From the NCBI RefSeq assembly GCF_000143415.4, contig NW_003314279.1, positions 1,811,679-1,875,678 on the forward strand: a stretch of 64,000 nt of DNA, in the 5' to 3' direction. The notes under the pieces are model-generated. The model had not been told where the DNA came from and searched no databases. It saw nothing but the letters and a program-made list of their open reading frames with translations. The position numbers were made by a program, and so were the translations under genes. The stretch comes from Selaginella moellendorffii (lineage: Eukaryota > Streptophyta > Lycopodiopsida > Selaginellales > Selaginellaceae). Position 1 is the stretch's first letter, and every line of letters starts with the position of its first letter. Of this stretch, positions 11,465-22,569 are shown piece after piece.

Positions 11465-12060
11465 GACCGAATTCCTAAATGCTAGGCGGTGAAGGTTGTA
11501 GCTGCAAAAACGATTGTTCGGACACATGTGACTGTGTTCAGAAGACCCTCGCATCATTCAGGACGTTTGGCAAGTCTTGTTCAATGTGTTCGAATGTGGA
11601 CCATGGTGCAGCTGCTCATCGAAGTGCCGCAACAAGAGCTCTCAAAGGGGGATACAGAAAAAACTTGCGATTTTCAAGAGCTCTCAAAAAAAACTTGCGA
11701 TTTTCAGGACTGAGGGCAAAGGCGCGCAGAAGAAGCCATTCCCAGAGGCAGTTTCGTATGCAAATATGTGGTGAGGTGCTTGAAGACAAGGGCTCGCCTT
11801 CCACTTACAAGTTTGCAATTGGACCAGAACTTGTGATAGATGCGGAAAAGTACGGCAACGTGGCCAGGTTCGTCAACCATAGTTGTGATGGTGGCAACGT
11901 CCACATTGAGTGTGTGTAGGTTGAGGCACATAACAATGTTTGCCGCCAAAGATATTGCAGCCGGCGAAGAGTTGACATTTGACTACTCGGGTGGTGAGGG
12001 GCGATATATTTTTTATGGAGATTGTTGTTGCGGTTCTGGTGTCGAGTTGATCAAATGGAT
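11465..12060 (+). pseudogene. SET-domain histone methyltransferase fragment (SUVH/SUVR-like)
   Basis: The segment encodes, in shifting frames, the cysteine-rich pre-SET motif GCSCKNDCSDTCDCVQK, then CGPWCSCSSKCRNKSSQRG, a short repeat of KKLAIF, the SET core NVARFVNHSCDGGN, then AAKDIAAGEELTFDY and a CCCGSG post-SET-like end. NHSC and ELTFDY are the S-adenosylmethionine/lysine-channel motifs of H3K9-type methyltransferases. It is inactive: a roughly 30-bp direct duplication at 11636-11705 repeats KKLAIF, one base is missing near 11768 (VCKYV|GEV), and a frame change near 11917 splits the SET core. No intron is seen across about 590 bases. Nothing upstream of pre-SET is recognisable. Confidence 0.75.
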
Positions 12061-12556
12061 GAATCAAGCTGTAGACCTCTGTCTATATCTGTTTTGATGA
12101 TGACAATGGACTTGGGAACAAGTTACTACAAACGACATATGGAATGATAGTGATAATAGTTTGTGACCACACCACCTCATGCTATCATTGTACAGCCGGG
12201 CTGCGACGTAGGAACGCCACGGCAGACTTCTGGATGAAGGATAAGGAGGAACACTGAGTCTGACCTGCCAGCCACAATGCATACGTGCATCTCGTGCAGC
12301 TCAGAGCTAACCTGCCTGCCACAGAAGTATTGACTACATCTGCCACGTGGAATATTTCTAGAGGTCCAGCTAGATATTTATGTTTCATGTTAATTGAGGC
12401 AATCCTAAAGTCTTGAGACATTCAATATTATGTACCATAGAATGTTACACCCTCCCACGCGCTCCACAGGGTCTATGTAAATTTTCAGATTTTCATTGTT
12501 AATTAATGCATTAAGGCATTCTGGAGTTCTCCGTAAGTACGTGGCCACAAGAAGGA

Positions 12557-12564
12557 TATATAAG
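12557..12564 (+). promoter_or_regulatory. TATA box candidate ahead of the LamG-like gene
   Basis: TATATAAG lies 31 bases before the ATG at 12595. If used, the 5' leader would be only a few bases, so a downstream start of translation is also possible. A CCACGTGG G-box-like palindrome sits about 220 bases upstream, near 12337. Confidence 0.35.
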
Positions 12565-12594
12565 AATGCACCAGCAAGTGAAAATCATAACACA

Positions 12595-13305
12595 ATGGTT
12601 TTCCGTCTCTCTTTCTACTTTGCTCTTGCTGTTCTTCTAGCCACTGTGGTGGATGCTTCGAATTCCATTTCTTTGACATCAGATGAGGATGTGGCCATCT
12701 GTAAGTCACTGTTTGCACGGTGGAAGCTGAATGAGAAGATAGGCTACCTGGTCGCAGACTCGTCTGGGAACAAGGCAACTGGGCTTGTGAAGCAGGCCGG
12801 GTCCCAACTTGCTCACACAACTGATGGTATTGTGTTTGATGGTGCAACATACATTTTCATGGGCACCACGCCCTCTGTCTCTGGGCAGACTGATTTTGCT
12901 GTTCATGCTTGGGTGAAGGTCCCACCCCGCATCAAGCAGGAACTGTGCGTCATCCAGCAACTCTCTGATCAAATCTATGGTGAGTGGTGGCTATGGATCC
13001 TCAATGGCAATCTATGGTTTACAGTGTACAATGGTGAATACCAGTTCAGCATTAAGGGAACAGTGCCAGTCATTGATGGAACTCACCATGTTGCTGCAGT
13101 CCGAAATGGTTGGGTCTATCTACGTTGATTCTAAACTTGATAAGTCACAGAACGGCTCCAAGATAGTCAACCTCAATTCCAACCTACCTGTCTCCCCCGT
13201 GACAACAAACGCTACTTTCATGGTGAACTCAAGGAGGTTCAGATCGTCAGTGCTGCTGTTGTGCCTGTGGGCTTCAACCCAATGTCTAGCTATGGAATCA
13301 TGTAA
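12595..13305 (+). pseudogene. Secreted LamG/concanavalin A-like lectin-fold protein, two compensating frameshifts
   Basis: ATG at 12595 opens a signal peptide (MVFRLSFYFALAVLLATVVDA) followed by a single jelly-roll domain: LFARWKLNEKIGYLVADSSG, GIVFDGATYIFMG, FAVHAWVKVPP, HHVAAVRNG and finally RYFHGELKEVQIVSAAV with stop TAA at 13303. The FDG, W(V)K and GELKEV elements are typical of LamG-like repeats that bind glycans or stay structural in the apoplast. The frame is broken twice: after VAAVRNG (about 13110) the protein continues in another frame as GSIYVDSKLDKSQNG, and near 13195 it returns to the starting frame. The shifts cancel, so total length is as expected (about 236 residues). Either a fresh pseudogene, or two sequencing indels in a live gene. 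Confidence 0.7.
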
Positions 13306-13435
13306 GCTTATGCTCCTCTGACATGGATTCACATACGAAAATAAAGAGGAGCTGGTTTGTTATATTCTATGAAGTATGGCGTGCTTCTTATGAATTGAAT
13401 GTAGAATATACATTTAGTTCCACAATCCAACAAAG

Positions 13436-13699
13436 ATGTATGGACAGAGTGGCAGCATTCAACATGCGTGGCAGTGTTTCGCCAGAATTCAGCAGCTGAG
13501 TGTTGTTTCAGGGAATGGCATGCTCGTAACGCTTGCCTGGAATGGGCATTTGCAGCAGGCAATGATGCAACTGCAATGCCTGGACAACAGTATATCGATC
13601 TACTCGCTGAATAGGTACTTTGAGGGGCGTTTTAGACTCCATATAGAACAGTTTCAGAAGATGCATGTGAGAAATATGTCTTGGAATACCATCATCTGA
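13436..13699 (+). pseudogene. PPR (PLS-type) protein fragment
   Basis: The open frame encodes degenerate pentatricopeptide repeats: MYGQSGSIQHAWQCFARIQ, LAWNGHLQQAM and, at the end, MHVRNMSWNTII, matching the MYGKCGS..A..VF and VSWN.II consensus of plant organelle RNA-editing PPR proteins. Only about two repeats remain, key positions have drifted (VVSGN for VVSWN, a missing V before SWN), and no start or DYW end is present. It is a gene scrap. Confidence 0.6.
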
Positions 13700-13879
13700 C
13701 AGAGCAACATTTTCATGGCTAAGATGGTCTTAAATTTTAATTCTTGTATTTGTTGTTTGAAAATAAATTTGTGTTATATCATGTCAATACTGAATTTAAA
13801 CCTCTGGTCACTCTTGGACCTTATTACCCTTGGAGGGCCTCCGCGCTATAATTTTTCAAGTTTTATGTACTAAGCAGCT

Positions 13880-14360
13880 TTATTTTATTCTAAAAATGAA
13901 AAATAAAATAAAAAACAGAGAATTTTTTTTAATCATCTCTTGCTGGGTTGCTTGTTGTCGTTGTTGATCTAGAGGAGGTTCTGGTCCATGGAGTTTGGTA
14001 GCAATGATGTTGAGAGGTGACAGTGTTTGATGCAAGAGATTCATAATGTTCTTACCACTTTGCCTATATTGTCGCCCCCACCAGTACTGCTCAAACAATT
14101 CTTGCTCAGTGTGCTGATACGCCAAGGATCTGCACAGGAGAAAATGGGTCAGTGATGAACTAGTCAAATCGTTTGTTCTCACGCACCTGTTAAAGCACCA
14201 ATTTGATCTCATCTTCTTTGTAGACCAAAAAACCCTGATCAAACCGGCACATCCCCTGATTTGTCTTGCACATTGATTTAAACTTGCATTTTCTAACAAG
14301 ACAATGAGAATCCAACATAAGGAAGGTTGTAACAAGTGTAAAGCAGCGCATGCCTCCACG
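13880..14360 (-). other. Long open frame of uncertain status
   Basis: A 159-codon minus-strand frame lies just downstream of the CHD fragment. The stretch ELFEQYWWGRQYRQSGKNI and the Q-rich PPLDQQRQQATQQEM look protein-like, whereas the ends are hydrophobic noise. It could be part of the broken CHD gene or an unrelated scrap. No motif allows a call. Confidence 0.2.
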
Positions 14361-14469
14361 ACATCATATCATCTTACCCCACTGGCGGCAGTGGCTCCAG
14401 GTCCGGTTCTTGACATCCATATCACCGCAAAGCCAAAGCTTCAACTGTGAGATTATACAGCTCAGGTAT

Positions 14470-14760
14470 TCACACCCCGAGCCCTCATTTCCAAGCATTT
14501 TGAGCGAATAGTCCTGCCACGAGATGCTCAACCACCATGTTCTTCTTGGTTAACTGCATCATCCTCTCCTCAATAGTTCCCCTAGCACTGATTAGCGGAG
14601 CCTATATAGATCATAACCTGGACATATGAAAAAATTTGAGTAACACCATCTGGAACAATATTTAATACCTACTTTACCTACTTTGCTCGTCTGACCCCAT
14701 GAGCACGAGCTTGCAAATCAGCATGTGGATTCCAGTCAGTAATGTTGATGAGACATGGTA
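14470..14760 (-). pseudogene. CHD3/PICKLE-type helicase C-terminal fragment
   Basis: Minus strand: TDWNPHADLQARAHG, then an apparent intron (AG|gtaggt to tccag|GTTATGATC, roughly 70 nt), then RGTIEERMMQLTKKNMVVEHLV. These are motifs V/VI and the trailing RGTIEERM..L..KK.M.EHLV segment of SNF2 ATPases of the CHD class that remodel nucleosomes. The arginine-finger region (RAHRLGQ) is rearranged to RAHGVRRAK, the frame changes after VMIY, and the rest of the ATPase and chromodomains are absent. A gene fragment. Confidence 0.6.
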
Positions 14761-14764
14761 TCTG

Positions 14765-15290
14765 AGCCTTCACAGCTTAGAAACTCCACCTGCTGGTTAA
14801 GTACTGAGGCAGATATTTCTCTTATCCTTCACTGCCACCACCCCCAATTAATAATATTGTGTTCATTAAAACTAGATTGCATGATCTGGAAGGGGTTGCA
14901 GATCAGAAGTGAGGACCTTCCAGAAATTCATGATGGAACTGTCTCTGCTGCCCTTGTTCTCATGGATGAGAAATACAGACACGTTCTACTGGAACTAGTT
15001 TGAAAATTTCAATCGCATGCCCTTGAAATAATCTCAAAGGCTGTAAGAATTTCCTTAAAGCAAAATTTTATACTTGACCACATGGTAAAATCCTTTACTT
15101 TTAATTTGCATTCTCCTAATCTGTGGGCTCTAGAGCTATATTTCCAGTATGATAACGTTTTTGCTAAATGGCTGTGCAGGATTGTGTGGAGATCTCTTGA
15201 GGTGGACCAGACGCAGTTTTTTTTAAAACAATTCCATTCATACTTATGTTTTACATTAATGTAACGTAATGTTTTAGATTGGATTTATAA
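14765..15290. other. Spacer between the CHD fragment and the lectin gene
   Basis: Mostly non-coding. A short plus-strand stretch at about 14880-15003 reads EDLPEIHDGTVSAALVLMDE and looks protein-like, but it has no start context or recognisable family. Confidence 0.3.
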
Positions 15291-15297
15291 ACTCCAT

Positions 15298-16209
15298 TTA
15301 GAGATTTTGTTTGGAAGCCCAAATTGCTTTTACATGAGTCATTCCATCAAAAGGCGTGTACTTGTAGATCACGAAGTTGCCATCGTCCTGAAGGGATGCT
15401 GCATAGCTTGCTGTAGCATCGTCAGCAATTTCTGACTCCCATGCTGGATTTTCATTCTCTCGCTTGTACACAGCTAAGACACCATTCTTGTGAAGGACGG
15501 CATAACAGTTGCTGCCTTTGCCCCAAGAATCACTTGCCCATCTAGCCACATTCTGGCTATCATAGAGGACAAGGTTGCAATCGCTCTGCATGACCAGCGT
15601 GTACCATGCATTTGCTGACCTGAGATAGTGATTGGTGTATATGTACGTCCCATCCTCGTACTTGTCCGCATAATCAACCTTGCTGAACAGGGTATTGAAT
15701 TTGGGATCGCAGTCCCCTTGCACATTAGGTCCGGCAAGTTCAGGTGCAAGCGCTCCTGGCTGTGCAGCAGCACGGGCACCAGTACTGGTATCACCAGTTT
15801 CCTGACACCGAATCTGCAAGATGTGTTCGGTACCTACAATGCTAGCAAATCCACCTCTGATGGCTCGTTCCCACAAGTGTGGCAGGAGATCCACAGCATA
15901 CTTATTCAGCCGCTCCCATGGTACCAAGTTTAACCACTGTGGGTCAGATGAACACGACGCTTCGTTCAACAACCAAGCCTCAACCCAGACACTTCTTCCC
16001 TCGACATTGATAATCTGATCTACAAGTATTTGGCCAGCATAGTAAGCGTCCCGATAAGGAACATTTCGTAAGAAATTCACGACTTCATTAATGAGCACAC
16101 CGGCCCCTTGCTGAGTTATTCTACCAGGTGACCCTGTAGCGTTTATCGACACCCCATGAGAAACAACCAAACACAGGCATAGCATGGATGCCACAAGAAG
16201 GAGAGACAT
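15298..16209 (-). CDS. Secreted protein with C-terminal bulb-type (GNA-like) mannose lectin domain
   Basis: Intact 303-residue single-exon frame. The start at 16209 is chosen because it opens a clear signal peptide (MSLLLVASMLCLCLVVSHG); the frame continues further upstream only without gene-like composition. Residues about 25-130 form an unassigned domain (INEVVNFLRNVPYRDAYYAG, VEAWLLNEASCSSDPQWLNL) with cysteines that could pair. After an Ala/Pro/Gly linker, residues about 165-300 form a GNA lectin domain with the QSDCNLVLYD mannose-site motif (QxDxNxVxY) and two weaker repeats, LHKNGVLAVYK and LQDDGNFVIYK. GNA lectins bind mannose glycans and often serve in defence. Only the first site keeps all binding residues. 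A secreted, apoplastic lectin is likely; the N-terminal domain's role is unknown. Confidence 0.8.
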   Translation of the reverse strand: MSLLLVASMLCLCLVVSHGVSINATGSPGRITQQGAGVLINEVVNFLRNVPYRDAYYAGQILVDQIINVEGRSVWVEAWLLNEASCSSDPQWLNLVPWERLNKYAVDLLPHLWERAIRGGFASIVGTEHILQIRCQETGDTSTGARAAAQPGALAPELAGPNVQGDCDPKFNTLFSKVDYADKYEDGTYIYTNHYLRSANAWYTLVMQSDCNLVLYDSQNVARWASDSWGKGSNCYAVLHKNGVLAVYKRENENPAWESEIADDATASYAASLQDDGNFVIYKYTPFDGMTHVKAIWASKQNL

Positions 16210-16432
16210 GGTTTCTCTATTATGGAAATGCATGCTCACAGAATTTGCTGACAGACTTTCACAACACGAATGCATCATACACTTCCTATTTTGGAAGAGG
16301 AGGCGGAGGACAAACATGGATGACAATATTTTCCTTTGCTGCAATGCCGTGGCAAAAATGGTCGTCATAACATATTCATAGTAAAGTGCACGTGCCTTTG
16401 CCACGTGACGTTCATTGCCTTTTAGCTCTGAA

Positions 16433-16464
16433 TCGAGGTGTCGAGGTGTCGAGGTGTCGAGGTG
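16433..16464 (+). repeat. Perfect 8-bp tandem repeat, four copies of TCGAGGTG
   Basis: TCGAGGTG is repeated four times without mismatch about 220 bases upstream of the GNA-lectin start codon. It is a minisatellite-like stretch; a role in the lectin promoter is possible but not shown. Confidence 0.9.
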
Positions 16465-16859
16465 TTTTACCTGGTCCATGAGCCACACATAGTCGACCAG
16501 TGGGATAGGGACAAAGAACAGCCTGAACAAAAAGCAATGTATTATATAGTAATATACATACTATTTCTTGGGTTTCGTTTTCTTTTTGGCTTTTCTTATC
16601 AACCAGTACCCTTGGCACTTTTGTGTCTATCATGGTCTGACTCCAGTTCAAATTGGGGGGATTTCAAAAAATAAATTAATGTAGAAAATATAATATATTA
16701 ATATGTTAATTTTATTATTTAATTTAAGACTAAATTAATTAATTTGAGCCAATTTGTGACCCATGTAATGAACTTGGCCACAATTCATGAAATTAAATAA
16801 TTTTCTCTAATTAATTAATTATGCTTCAATTTTTAAAAAGTGAAATATAATAGGATTTT

Positions 16860-18540
16860 GATCCACTAGATAACCTAGGGTTTTGGACTAATATAAATAT
16901 AAATATTATACATAGGAGATGAAATGTCAGGAGTAATTGGATTTATATTTTTTTTTAATTTAACTTTTGCATTGTTTAGATTATTTTTGTTCTCGTAAAT
17001 GTTCCATTTCTTTTTTATTGTTCTCTTTCACCAAGAGGTTCATTCAATACTTATTTAACTAAATGTTTACTTTCAAATGTTTTTTTTATAATAAAAAGTC
17101 TATCCTTTTTTATATTTTCTTATACGAATTTAAATTTATCTTCCATTGCTCTGTCTGTTACCATATATTATTATTTACATTTGCAACATATGGTAAAACT
17201 GGTTTCACTTTCTATAGCAACAACCATATCCATATGTGCAGCATAAAAAAAATTCAGTTGTGTGATCATAAGCTTGAGTTTAAATTCTTATGAATAGTGC
17301 TAAGTCAAAATTTTATTACATAAATGTTTTATTTGAATAATACTTTTGCAACTTTCCAGTGGATAATAGATAAGTTTCTCTACAATATGCTAAAAATAAC
17401 TACTAACATCATTATTGATGCTTTGATCCACTCAAAGGGACATAATAGGAGTATATATGTCTATAATATCCAAAAGTTGTTAAATCAATTATGTCAAATT
17501 GATTTGAAACTAAAGCAGTCTAATTGTTTGTTTGGATCCCAAGATTTATCTTAGGTATACATTTCTCACAAAGACATACAAGTTGATCCTAATAGACTTA
17601 TAATTGTTTTAAAATTTGATAGATAGAATCAATTATAGTTTCCCATTTATTTGTGCTAATAGTGTTTGATTTAATAAGGCTTTTTGTGGTTGACTAGTGC
17701 TAATCCAACTATTTAACCCATTAGTAAAAGTTGCATTTGTAATTGTTGTTAGATATTTTTTGTCAAGTGGTGTTCTAAAGAGAGTGGATCAAATAATGAT
17801 CCCACACATATGGTTGAAGCATTTTACATCTTAATATCTCAACTAAGGAGACACCACATCATTGTGTGTTAATAATTAATAAAATGATGGCTTCATTTGA
17901 TAAATCATTATGACCTTCAAAGGGATGATTGCAAAGTATATAAAATTTAAATATTTAAATTGGGATGCTTATTTATTATCTTTCTAGCTTGTATATATAT
18001 ATATTATAGATATAGTCATAATTTTATATTGCTAATATAGTTAGTTTATATTTACAATTGCCACAAGTTGATAATGTTAGGCTTTAGGATTAGTATTTAA
18101 CAAGCATTTTTCCATTGATCCAAGAGAAGTTTTTAAACACTTAAACTACATATAAATTTCTTCTTCCCAATCTTATAATACATAGTTTGTTTAAAAGGTT
18201 TTTTGCCCAATGGAATGGATTATCAAGTATTATAACAAGTTGAGTTATAAGTAATAAGATTCAATATGACATTCAGGAAACCAATCTTTCAGAAATTATA
18301 TATATGTAACAATTAAAGCACTTTACAAAAGGATCATGAATAAATTATACTATCTATGGATGCACTAGTGCCTCCTCTTTATATTCTTCTAGCATTGACT
18401 ATCCTTCCGAAAGGAGTTATATTATTGTATATTATCATTAATGTAGTGAAACTTTAATAAATACTGGATTAGATTCAATTTGGACCACTTTCTACTCTAA
18501 TACGAAGCTATATATATTAATTATATTTTCCCACACAATT
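16860..18540 (+). mobile_element. AT-drifted deletion copy of the family-1 gypsy element
   Basis: The order of matches to the 21.2-26.2 kb element is colinear: leader (about 16945-17020), start of pol/protease (about 17040-17290, including TATCTTCCATTGCTC), then a jump to RT (17325-17580, containing the equivalent of ATFQRMMDE and the FIDD region), integrase end (about 17900-17980), the C-terminal tail (about 18165-18400) and part of the 3' LTR (about 18470-18510). All of gag, most of RT, RNase H and most of integrase are missing. Compared base by base the differences are mostly C-to-T and G-to-A. Confidence 0.75.
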
Positions 18541-18569
18541 GCAAAACTAAAATTTCAAATTCCCAACTG

Positions 18570-21230
18570 TAGTGTGGCAATAGAGAGGTTGCACTAGATC
18601 TATTCTCTGCAATGAAGTGCTAAGGATTAGTTAGATAAGAATTTAGAATAAGTTAATATCTTGTGTTAGGGTGGGGTTTCATGTGTCCCTCACCTGGAAA
18701 TTTCTCCACCCCAGAAAAAAAAAATCCCCCCTTCTAAAATCTTAAGGTACCCTGTTTTACTAATATAAATGTATGATTAAAAAATTAAAACACAGCAAGC
18801 CGAAGTTTCCAATTCAATTTTATACCATAATTTTTCAAAAATATATTAATGAACTAGCAAGGAATCCAGCTCTCCTGGCCTATAAAAATAAATTTTTAAT
18901 GATGTCTTACTAAGATAGAAACATTGTTCAAAAACAATCTTGTAAATCTTTTTAAAGTACATGCATACCATATGAAATAAATTACATATTGATTTTCATG
19001 ATATGCTCAACATTTTAATTTGTTAAAATAAAAATTAATAATGAAGTTTTTTATAAGAGAAATTTAATAATAAATCTAATATTTAAATTGTCAAAATAAA
19101 CTAAACTTCTGACTTAAAAATTAACTCAGAGATATTTATATCACTTTTTGGTAAAAATAAATCAATATATACAAAATATTATATATACAGCTTAACAAAC
19201 TCCCATGTATACTTTAAAAATTAAAGATGTGCATATTCATAAAATTCTGGATATATATATTAGTTTTTATAAGGATTACTATCTAGTTATTATAAACATT
19301 TTAAAGCTTGAATTTAATTATTTTAACTTCACATAAAATATTTTAAAGTAGTATCTGTTTTCAAACATTTTGTTATTTGACTTATAGCATTGCATTACAA
19401 AAATTTTCTCCTAGCAAATAGACTAATGACATTAGCTCTCTTGTGTCAAAGCCTTTTCTTTCTATCTACCAATCTCAAGAGGCAATTATAGAAGCCAACA
19501 ATTCCATCTCTAAGATAAAGAGGGTAATGAGTTGCACTCCATTGCTTTCAAGAACAATATTAACAAAGATCATTACATGTCTAGGGTGGAAGCTATGGAG
19601 TACATGTTGAGCTATGCCCAAGTAGAAAAAGAGGATGCATGACATTAAGGATGCAAAAGTAGATATGAAGTTTTTGAAACTTTAGATTTGTTTAAATAGA
19701 GAACAAAAGAATTCATCTATCTATACAAAATAAAAGCACTTACAAAGAACATAAACAATTGGAGTTTATGTAAATGCTGCATGGAGGCATTTGCATAGCA
19801 GCTACATATGGCTGTCAATATACTCAAATATGGATCAGACTCTAAATTTTATGTATTTTTGTTCTCAACTAATGTGAATAAACAACCTTACTCTGGCATA
19901 TTCACCTTTGTATAAAAAAAGGGGTGTATTTCTATATTTAGAGCCTACTTATCATTTCTAAAAATACCTAAAACACATTGCTTTATTAAGTAGTATATCT
20001 ATATATTTGTTCTACAAATAAAATTGAGATCTAAAATGAAAACTCAATCTAATGAGTGGTGCTCATAATGTTAATTCATGCTTATAAACAAAATAATTAC
20101 CCTATTAAAATTACCTTTTTGTCTTCTTCTTTTTAGTATTGTAGCAATCACCACTATATGCTATGCGTGTTTGTCTAGTCATTTGCAAATTTGATGATGT
20201 GTGTAGCAGCCAAAAGTAAAAGCCACAATCATATAGTCAACTTGCAAGAGTTTATAAATGAAAAATACTTTTAAAATTATAGAGAAAATGTAATGCATGT
20301 GATCATGGGATGAGATTTGGATATACTGTCACTATGGATCCTTAGAACCTTGGAAGATAAATGGGGATAAAATAGCCATTAAGGGCTCTCTCATCAAGTA
20401 ATTGCCCCTTTTTCCAGTTGGCTTAAGGGGAGAGAGATAAGGTGCATTACAGAAAACCACTATATTTTGGCAATACTCATTTGTTTATTACATTATTCTA
20501 GATTCTCAAGAATTACTTATATTTTCAAGCCTTCTGTGAAAGGGATGGAGTGTATTCCTATACTTGATGCTAATTACATATGCTTTCAACAATCTTTAGT
20601 GTAAAAAGCATCTCTTCCTTGTAAAGCTCTCTTGCCTGATTAGTAAAGATATATCATCAAGTTCTCTATAAAGTTTAAACACTACATTGCCATAAATAAT
20701 AATCATCTATATCAATGCTTCGTTCACACTTGTATTTCTCAAATTCCTATAACAAATTCACCTAGGTAAACAAAGGTTATATGAGTTAATAGGACTGTAA
20801 TCTTGATTTTGTGTCTATCCTTGACCTTTCCAAATGAGCTACATAATCATTTATCAGGATGTTGAAAGTTTTCTAGTTCAGAATGTAAAAAGCCTTTTAC
20901 ATCTAGTTCTTAGCATCTTTTACATTCAAGCTTTTCCTATAAACATCAATCAAAAGATTGTAATAGCCATGATTTATCTGGAAAGTCATGCTTTACATCA
21001 CCCACAACACAAATAATTATAAAAAAGAAAGATTCATAAAAGTTGCAATGGAAGAACACTACAACCTATGTAACAAGAGACTAGACTTATGCATTTAAGT
21101 AACAAGAACATTAATGTGACCTCTAGATAGGTGTCCAAATAGCTAAGGCATCTTCTTTCACTATAAAACTTGTGCCAGAAAACCTGTTGCTATCTATATA
21201 AGAAAGATCAAAGTTCAAGAGAAGAGAAGA
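18570..21230. other. AT-rich sequence, no recognisable gene
   Basis: About 2.7 kb with stops in all frames and long A/T runs. A C-rich patch near 18660-18730 resembles the C-rich insert at 8928-9085 in character. No element termini, tRNA or coding motif could be supported. Confidence 0.5.
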
Positions 21231-21240
21231 AAAAAAAGAG

Positions 21241-21415
21241 TGTGAGGGCTAAGTGTACGGCTACGATGCTGTATACTAATATTAGCGTAGTGGGATTTTG
21301 GTAGCCGTCGCATTGGTTTTAATCCAGACAACTCACTCCTATATATAAACTAGGGTTTTTGGGTTAATTGAGATGAACATTTCTATATTCCCTTTTTATA
21401 TTCCATGCACTCACA
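21241..21415 (+). repeat. 5' LTR of family-1 element, with TATA box
   Basis: The LTR is 175 bp, TG...CA bounded. CTATATATAAAC at about 21339-21350 is the likely core promoter for the genomic RNA. Directly after the LTR the sequence reads TTGGTGGAGG, which does not match the common initiator-tRNA primer site. Confidence 0.85.
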
Positions 21416-21636
21416 TTGGTGGAGGTGAGGGGCAGCTGGGGAGTGCTTGGATTTGGGATTTCGGTTTAGATCTAGCTTTTGCATCATTTAGATCTAGCTT
21501 TTTCCATTTCCTTTCTTTTGTTCTTTCCTTTCAGGATTTTGGTTTAGATCTAGCTTTTTGCATTGTTTAGATCTACCATTTCTTTCCAGCTTTTTGTTAT
21601 TTCTCTTCTTTTGCTCTTTCTTTTTCGTTCATCTTA

Positions 21637-22569
21637 ATGGCCGATTAGCAATCTCCTCCTTTGACTCTAGAGCAGCAGTTGGTTCAATTGCTTGATGTTA
21701 TGCGCTTGCAATTGAACAACCAAACTCAATTGATGGCGGCATTCATGGCACGTGGACAAACTCCTCCTGCTCTTGGTGCCAATCCTCGCGTTCGGCCGGA
21801 GTTCTTTCGTGGGAATCCTGGGGATGATGTGTACCATTGGTTCGATCACTTCACGGTGATTGCCACATATCATTCTTGGGATGATGCTCAACATTTGCGT
21901 GAGTTTCCCACGTGTCTCCAAGGGACAGCGTTGCAGTGGTACAATAGATTGAGTGCGGCCACTTGTGGGGATTGGAGTGTTCTTCCGGATGTCTTCAAAT
22001 GTGCCTTTGGACATGCCAACGATTGTGATGATGCCTTCCAACAATTGCATTGTCTTTGCCAAGGGCCATTTGAGTTGGCGATGCAATTTGGCATTCGTTT
22101 CCAAAGTCTTTTGCTTCGTGCGGAGCCAAATATGTTGGAGCAGATCAAGCTAGGAATGTTGTGGCCAGCACTTCGTCAAGATCTTGTCGGCCTTGTGCAT
22201 GCACTTGCTCCTGCCACCCTTGATGATGCTCTTCGCTTGGCACAACGTTATGAGACGTCGCCTCTTCCACTTCTCGTTGCACGTCCTTCAGCTCCACTTC
22301 CTATGAGTGATGGTCCTGTTCCAATGGAGGTTGATGCTGCTGCTACTCGAGTCCACGGATAAGGGTGAGGACGTGGTCGTGGCCGTGATGTTCGTTGCTG
22401 GGCATGTGATGAAGTTGGTCATATTTATCGGCATTGTTGACGCTTTCCAGATTGGCGACCTCCATTTCCTGGATGGAGACCTTGGCGTCAACAACGTCCC
22501 GTTGGTGCTGTTGCGGTGGAAGGCTTGGACACCGAGGTGCACCCGGGAAATGAGGAGTCACGCGAGTAA
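21637..22569 (+). pseudogene. gag of family-1 element, with nonsense codons
   Basis: ATG at 21637 (MAD*QSPPLTLEQQ) fits the frame; codon 4 is TAG. The capsid-like region follows (VRPEFFRGNPGDDVYHWFDH, LQGTALQWYNRLSA), then an RG-rich stretch GRGRGRDVR and a CCHC zinc knuckle CWACDEVGHIYRHC. Stops lie at 21646 (TAG), 22360 (TAA), 22366 (TGA) and 22438 (TGA); each is one C-to-T change from CAG, CAA or CGA. The frame ends with TAA at 22567-22569, whose last A begins the pol ATG. Gag would form the particle and bind RNA through the knuckle. Confidence 0.85.
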
